A stretch of DNA of 9,581 nucleotides from Solirubrobacteraceae bacterium (GTDB lineage Bacteria > Actinomycetota > Thermoleophilia > Solirubrobacterales > Solirubrobacteraceae), in assembly GCA_016462625.1 (NCBI GenBank), contig JAEMSV010000125.1, positions 260 through 9,840 of the forward strand. Direction: 5' to 3'. Shown piece after piece: positions 6,984-9,581 of the stretch (position 1 is the first letter of the stretch; each line of letters begins with the position of its first letter). The notes below the pieces were generated by a model. It saw only the letters and a program-made list of their open reading frames with translations. It was not told the DNA's origin and made no database searches. The position numbers were made by a program, and so were the translations under genes.

Positions 6984-7011
6984 AACGTAGCACGGATGAT
7001 CCGTGTTGCAA
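6984..7011 (-). promoter_or_regulatory. Candidate leaderless promoter of the ABC exporter operon
   Basis: On the minus strand, TTGCAA (7011-7006) could be the -35 and TACGTT (6989-6984, fitting TANNNT) the -10, with a 16-bp spacer. Only 7 nt separate the -10 from the ATPase ATG and no ribosome-binding site is present, so transcription probably starts at or next to the ATG. The spacer is occupied by the 15-bp dyad at 6991-7005. Confidence 0.5.
6991..7005. promoter_or_regulatory. Operator 1: perfect 15-bp dyad, probable MarR binding site
   Basis: CACGGAT, a central G, then ATCCGTG: seven of seven positions pair. It fills the spacer between the -35 and -10 candidates of the ABC operon, where a bound repressor would exclude RNA polymerase. 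A related dyad lies 32 bp away (7023-7037). The divergent MarR gene is the obvious candidate regulator; this is inferred from position and symmetry. Confidence 0.6.
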
Positions 7012-7022
7012 ATCTTTTTTGC

Positions 7023-7037
7023 CGCGGATATTCCGCA
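7023..7037. promoter_or_regulatory. Operator 2: related imperfect dyad, probable MarR binding site
   Basis: CGCGGATATTCCGCA aligns with operator 1 at 10 of 15 positions and shares CGGAT at the same offset and the TCCG half. Its core GCGGA (7024-7028) and TCCGC (7032-7036) pair perfectly around TAT. It lies on the marR side of the gap, upstream of or over the marR promoter, consistent with autoregulation. Confidence 0.5.
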
Positions 7038-7043
7038 ACGGCT

Positions 7044-7049
7044 TACACT
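7044..7049 (+). promoter_or_regulatory. Candidate -10 element of the marR gene
   Basis: TACACT fits the TANNNT -10 pattern and ends 9 nt before the MarR ATG, implying a leaderless or near-leaderless message. The -35 is unclear. An alternative pairing is TTGCAA (7006-7011) with TATTCC (7029-7034), 17 bp apart. Operator 2 overlaps or adjoins either version. Confidence 0.35.
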
Positions 7050-7058
7050 CTGGGAACC

Positions 7059-7496
7059 ATGGCGACAGAGGAAAAGACGGCGGCGGCCGCATGGTCGCTG
7101 GTCTGGCAGATCTTCCAGAGCGACAAGCCACGTCGCTGGGGTCTGCTTGCCGAGCACGGCCTCACACCCGTGCAGGGAATGGCGCTCAGCTCGCTGGACG
7201 CCGATGACCCGCCGACGATGTCCCAGCTCAGCGGGCTCATCATGTGCGACTCCTCGACCCTGACGGGCGTCGTGGACCGGCTCGAGGCCGTCGGGATCGT
7301 CGAGCGGCGGCCCGCGCCGAACGACCGCCGGGCGCGTTGCGTCGCCCTCACCGAGCACGGTCGGGAGGTCCAGGCCCGCTTGCGCGCGGCCATGGCGCCG
7401 CCGCCGCCCGTGCTGGAGCATCTGACCTCCGAAGAGGCCGCCCAGTTGTACGACCTCCTGGCCACGGCACTCGAGCGTGAAGCCGCCGCGTCCTAA
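7059..7496 (+). CDS. MarR family transcriptional regulator
   Basis: 145 aa, the usual MarR length; a dimeric winged-helix DNA-binding protein expected to release DNA on binding a small ligand. The helix-turn-helix runs about residues 53-78 (TMSQLSGLIMCDSSTLTGVV followed by DRLEAVGI). The wing is VERRPAPNDRRARCVALTEHG (split here as VERRPAPNDRR, 81-91, and ARCVALTEHG, 92-101), matching the family's D-RR---V-LT--G pattern. The flanking N- and C-terminal helices, for example HLTSEEAAQLYDLLATALER at 121-140, would form the dimer interface. The ATG at 7059 is the only plausible start; the frame is open upstream but that part is a shadow of the ATPase gene. It is divergent from the ABC operon, with two dyads between them, so local repression of the exporter and itself is likely. 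The sigma gene follows on the same strand after 89 bp. Confidence 0.94.
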   Translation: MATEEKTAAAAWSLVWQIFQSDKPRRWGLLAEHGLTPVQGMALSSLDADDPPTMSQLSGLIMCDSSTLTGVVDRLEAVGIVERRPAPNDRRARCVALTEHGREVQARLRAAMAPPPPVLEHLTSEEAAQLYDLLATALEREAAAS

Positions 7497-7517
7497 CCCG
7501 TCCCGGTGAACTGCACG

Positions 7518-7532
7518 GTTCGTGGCACGAAC
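7518..7532. promoter_or_regulatory. Perfect 15-bp palindrome upstream of the sigma factor gene
   Basis: GTTCGTG, a central G, then CACGAAC: all seven positions pair. It lies 22 bp after the MarR stop and about 55 bp before the probable sigma start. A second, smaller dyad AGAGT-T-ACTCT (7533-7543) abuts it. As RNA it could form a 6-bp stem with a GGC loop, but no U-run follows, so an operator for the sigma gene is at least as likely as a terminator of marR. Confidence 0.4.
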
Positions 7533-7557
7533 AGAGTTACTCTCCGGGTAGGACGTG

Positions 7558-7575
7558 ATGTCCAGCGAGAAGTGA
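7558..7575 (+). other. Five-codon mini-ORF (MSSEK) in the sigma factor leader
   Basis: ATG TCC AGC GAG AAG TGA, preceded by AGGA (7550-7553) at a short spacing of 4 nt. Its stop codon touches the AGGAG (7575-7579) that appears to serve the sigma gene. It could be a leader peptide that couples translation, a chance ORF, or the real N-terminus of the sigma protein displaced by a one-base frameshift. I cannot tell these apart. Confidence 0.2.
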
Positions 7576-7579
7576 GGAG
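7575..7579 (+). promoter_or_regulatory. Ribosome-binding site supporting an ATC start of the sigma gene
   Basis: AGGAG (within GTGAGGAG) is the only strong Shine-Dalgarno sequence in front of the sigma coding region. The codon at the best spacing, 6 nt downstream, is ATC at 7586-7588, in frame with the sigma protein. No ATG, GTG or TTG in any frame lies at a usable distance from it. Confidence 0.45.
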
Positions 7580-7585
7580 CGCGAG

Positions 7586-8413
7586 ATCACGGCACCGGTC
7601 TATAGCTCGAGTGGAGTACGGCCCAAGAGCGCAAGGCGCGCCGACGAGGACCTCCGGCTGGTCGCGGAGTACCGCGAGACGGGCGACACGCGCGTCCGCG
7701 ACCGCCTGGTCTTCACCTACGCGCCCCTCGTCAAGTACCTCGTGGGCAAGAAGCTCCGTGCGCTTCCCGCCGACGTCGACGCCGACGATCTGACGTCCGC
7801 AGGGCTGGAGGCGCTCGTCCGCTGCATCGACCGGTTCGACCCGGAGGCGGGCGCGTCGCTCGAGGCCTACGTGTGGACCCGGGTGCAGGGCGCGATCCTC
7901 GACGAGCTCCGCCGCGGCGACTGGGCGCCGCGAGCCGTCCGCCGCAGCGAGCGCGAAGCCGCCACTGCCAGCGAGCGGTTCCGCCGCGAACATGGGCGCG
8001 ATCCCGACTCCACCGAGCTCGCCGATGAGCTGGGAATCTCGCTCAACCGCCTGCACGGCCACCAGCACGATGTCGCGGCCGCGACCGTGGGCTCGCTGAA
8101 CACCACCGTCGTCGACAGCGACAACACCGACATCGAGCGCCTCGACACGCTGCGTTCCGAGGATCCAACGCTCGATCCCGAACACGCCGCCATCGGCGCC
8201 GCCGCCCGCGAGCGACTGGCCCGCGCGATCGGCGAGCTGTCGAACCGCGACCGCGAGATCATGGTCATGCTCCACACGCACCACATGACCCTCTCGGAGA
8301 TCGGGAAGGTCATGGGCGTCAGCGAAAGCCGCATCAGCCAGATCCACACGTCGGTGCGCGCAAAGCTCGCCGAGGAGCTCGCCGACGATCGCGTGCTGTT
8401 CGAGATGACCTGA
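7586..8413 (+). CDS. FliA/WhiG-class RNA polymerase sigma factor (start codon non-canonical or disrupted)
   Basis: Sigma-70 family group 3 factor; from ATC at 7586 it is 275 aa, a normal length. Region 2 begins with LVAEYRETGDTRVRDRLV and YAPLVKYLVGKKLRALP, continues DLTSAGLEALVRCIDRFDP, and ends with region 2.4 ILDELRRGDWAPRAVRR (about 104-120), the diagnostic DELR-DW-PR-VR of FliA/WhiG. Region 3 follows (about 124-160). Region 4 includes LSNRDREIMVML and the helix-turn-helix TLSEIGKVMGVSESRISQIH (about 235-254). The first in-frame ATG, GTG or TTG is GTG 7742, which would delete most of region 2.1 and is unlikely. The frame is open back to 7559. ATC 7586 has the best-placed Shine-Dalgarno; CTG 7658 (with GAGGA 7 nt upstream) or a one-base frameshift onto ATG 7558 are alternatives. 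It may drive motility genes, including the chemoreceptor here, or WhiG-like developmental genes. Confidence 0.9.
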   Translation: MTAPVYSSSGVRPKSARRADEDLRLVAEYRETGDTRVRDRLVFTYAPLVKYLVGKKLRALPADVDADDLTSAGLEALVRCIDRFDPEAGASLEAYVWTRVQGAILDELRRGDWAPRAVRRSEREAATASERFRREHGRDPDSTELADELGISLNRLHGHQHDVAAATVGSLNTTVVDSDNTDIERLDTLRSEDPTLDPEHAAIGAAARERLARAIGELSNRDREIMVMLHTHHMTLSEIGKVMGVSESRISQIHTSVRAKLAEELADDRVLFEMT

Positions 8414-8454
8414 CACGCCGCCGCCCTCATCCCGCAACTCGCGTTCGCCGCGGC
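8414..8454. other. Short convergent gap between the sigma and PhoD genes
   Basis: 41 bp between the stop codons of two convergent genes. It contains GCCGCGGC (8447-8454), an 8-bp self-complementary sequence, but no stem with a U-run. I see no convincing terminator for either gene here. Confidence 0.3.
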
Positions 8455-9581
8455 TCAGCCCCAGGGGCCCAGCCGACGGCGCGTGACCGGCTCGATCGCC
8501 TGACTGAACACCGTCTCGCCGTCCGCGGTCCGCAGCGACACCGTCATCACCTGCGACCCGCCGTCGACGTGCACGTGCCCGAAGTACTGGAAGCCCTCGA
8601 GCGGCGACGTGTTGGTCCGGGGCGGGTTCCCGGCGTACCGGACCTCCTGCCCGAAGGTGCGGTCGTACTGCACGGCCGACGGAGGGAACGCGCCGGCGCT
8701 GAGCGGGCCCGCGACGAACTCCCAGAACGCGTTGAAGCCGCCCACCGCCGCCCGGGACGGGTCATTGTGCAGGGCGTAGGCGTTGTGGACATCGGCAGTC
8801 AGGAACACGATGTTCTGGACTCCCGCCCGGCGGGCGGTCCGCAGCAGGTCGCCGATCTCCCCCTCGCGACCGAGCGGAACGCCGTCTTCGCCCTGCGCAA
8901 CGGCCTCGAAGAACCCGGGGGGACCCTCGACCCCCAGGCCCACCGGGAGGTCGTTCGCGATGACCTTCCACGTCGCGCGGGAGCGCTGGAGCTCACGCTT
9001 GAGCCAGTCGCGCTGCGCCTGTCCGAGCAGGCCGCGTTCGGGGTCGAGGTAGTCATTCGCCCCGTTGGGGTCACGGTACGTCCGCATGTCGAGCACGAAG
9101 ACGTCGACGAGCGGACCGTGGCTGATCTTCCGGTAGATCCGGCCCGCGCGATCCGGCGATAGGTCGCTGACCGGCAGGTATTCAAGGAACGCCTGGCGCC
9201 CTCGGGCCGCGAGAACGTCGGCGCGACGTTCGGTGTAACGCACGTCGCTGAGGATCTCGCCGGGCCACCAGTTGTTGTGGACCTCATGGTCGTCCCACTG
9301 GTTGACCTGCGCGACGCGCGCGTTGAAGCGACGCAGCGGCTCGTCGAGGAGGTTGTACGCGAGCACTCCGCGGTACTCGTCGAGCGTCTCGGCGACCTTG
9401 CTCTTCGCCGGCGTGACGAGGTTCTTCCAGACACGCCCGTCGGGCAGCGTGACCTCCGGCTGCAGCGGGCCATCCGCATAGACGGTGTCGCCGCTGCAGA
9501 GAAAGAAGTCCGGCTCGAGCTCACCCATCGCGTCGAAGATCCGATAGCCGCCGGCCTCCGGATTGATGCCCCAGCCCTGCC
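8455..9581 (-). CDS. PhoD-like alkaline phosphatase / metallophosphoesterase (N-terminus outside window)
   Basis: Predicted secreted phosphodiesterase/phosphomonoesterase that releases phosphate from organic phosphates. 374 complete codons are visible; the frame continues past the window edge, and the residues before the internal Met at 9528 (QGWGINPEAGGYRIFDA) are clearly part of the protein, so 9528 is not the start. Metal-site motifs, numbered from the first visible residue: CSGDTVYADG (28-37), NQWDDHEVHNNWWPGE (93-108), LDMRTYRDP (163-171) and FLTADVHNAYAL (259-270). The region GFNAFWEFVAGPLSAGAFPP (281-300) and the C-terminal FGHVHVDGG segment are typical of PhoD. A signal peptide, usually Tat-dependent in this family, would lie outside the window and cannot be checked. 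The gene converges on the sigma gene; no Pho box is visible because the promoter is also outside. Confidence 0.93.
   Translation of the reverse strand, partial: QGWGINPEAGGYRIFDAMGELEPDFFLCSGDTVYADGPLQPEVTLPDGRVWKNLVTPAKSKVAETLDEYRGVLAYNLLDEPLRRFNARVAQVNQWDDHEVHNNWWPGEILSDVRYTERRADVLAARGRQAFLEYLPVSDLSPDRAGRIYRKISHGPLVDVFVLDMRTYRDPNGANDYLDPERGLLGQAQRDWLKRELQRSRATWKVIANDLPVGLGVEGPPGFFEAVAQGEDGVPLGREGEIGDLLRTARRAGVQNIVFLTADVHNAYALHNDPSRAAVGGFNAFWEFVAGPLSAGAFPPSAVQYDRTFGQEVRYAGNPPRTNTSPLEGFQYFGHVHVDGGSQVMTVSLRTADGETVFSQAIEPVTRRRLGPWG

Noticed and set aside
6594..7058. Upstream extension of the MarR frame (300 codons in total)
   Set aside because: It is antisense to the ATPase gene and crosses the promoter region with its two dyads. 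MarR proteins of 145 aa are complete from ATG 7059.
7518..7532. The GTTCG…CGAAC palindrome as an actinobacterial SOS (LexA) box
   Set aside because: The SOS box has CGAAC first and GTTCG second with a 4-bp gap. Here the half-sites are in the opposite order with a different spacing.
7493..8437. A 314-codon minus-strand frame opposite the sigma factor
   Set aside because: It is the mirror of the sigma gene, whose regions 2 and 4 are clearly recognisable on the + strand. The antisense product shows no domain.

Overview
The window is high-GC DNA with very strong G/C preference at third codon positions, tightly packed genes and short intergenic gaps. The gene set (a transmembrane PknB-type Ser/Thr kinase, a FliA/WhiG-type sigma factor, a DrrA/DrrB-type ABC exporter, a DUF202 protein, a secreted PhoD-type phosphatase, and promoters that look leaderless) fits an actinobacterium. 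My guess is a Thermoleophilia/Solirubrobacterales relative, but that rests on general impression. I see no rRNA, tRNA, CRISPR array, insertion sequence or phage gene.

Layout, left to right. (1) 1-198 (+): C-terminal end of a membrane protein. (2) 206-1669 (-): membrane-anchored Ser/Thr kinase. It is divergent, across a 44-bp gap holding an 18-bp imperfect palindrome, from (3) 1714-2052 (+), a DUF202 membrane protein. (4) 2077-2502 (+): hotdog-fold thioesterase, separated from DUF202 by a perfect 15-nt hairpin that fills the gap. (5) 2506-4389 (-): complete methyl-accepting chemotaxis protein, convergent with the thioesterase. (6) 5999-6976, 5244-6002 and 4474-5247 (all -): a three-gene ABC exporter operon (ATPase, permease, permease) with 4-bp start/stop overlaps. 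(7) 7059-7496 (+): a MarR regulator divergent from that operon. (8) about 7586-8413 (+): a FliA/WhiG-class sigma factor with no ordinary start codon in front of its conserved region. (9) 8455-9581 (-): PhoD-like phosphatase, 5' end outside the window.

How the parts work together. The MarR/ABC pair looks like a self-contained ligand-responsive export module. Two related 15-bp dyads, 32 bp apart centre to centre, lie over the two back-to-back promoters, so one regulator could repress both its own gene and the exporter. The sigma factor and the chemoreceptor may form a second link: the chemoreceptor has an upstream sequence resembling a FliA/SigD promoter, with exactly 11 bp between the elements. 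The kinase/DUF202 and PhoD genes are not clearly tied to either module.

I do not see an obviously new multi-gene system. The observations most worth checking are the non-canonical start of the sigma gene, the twin operators, and the FliA-like promoter. No gene-free stretch exceeds about 90 bp.
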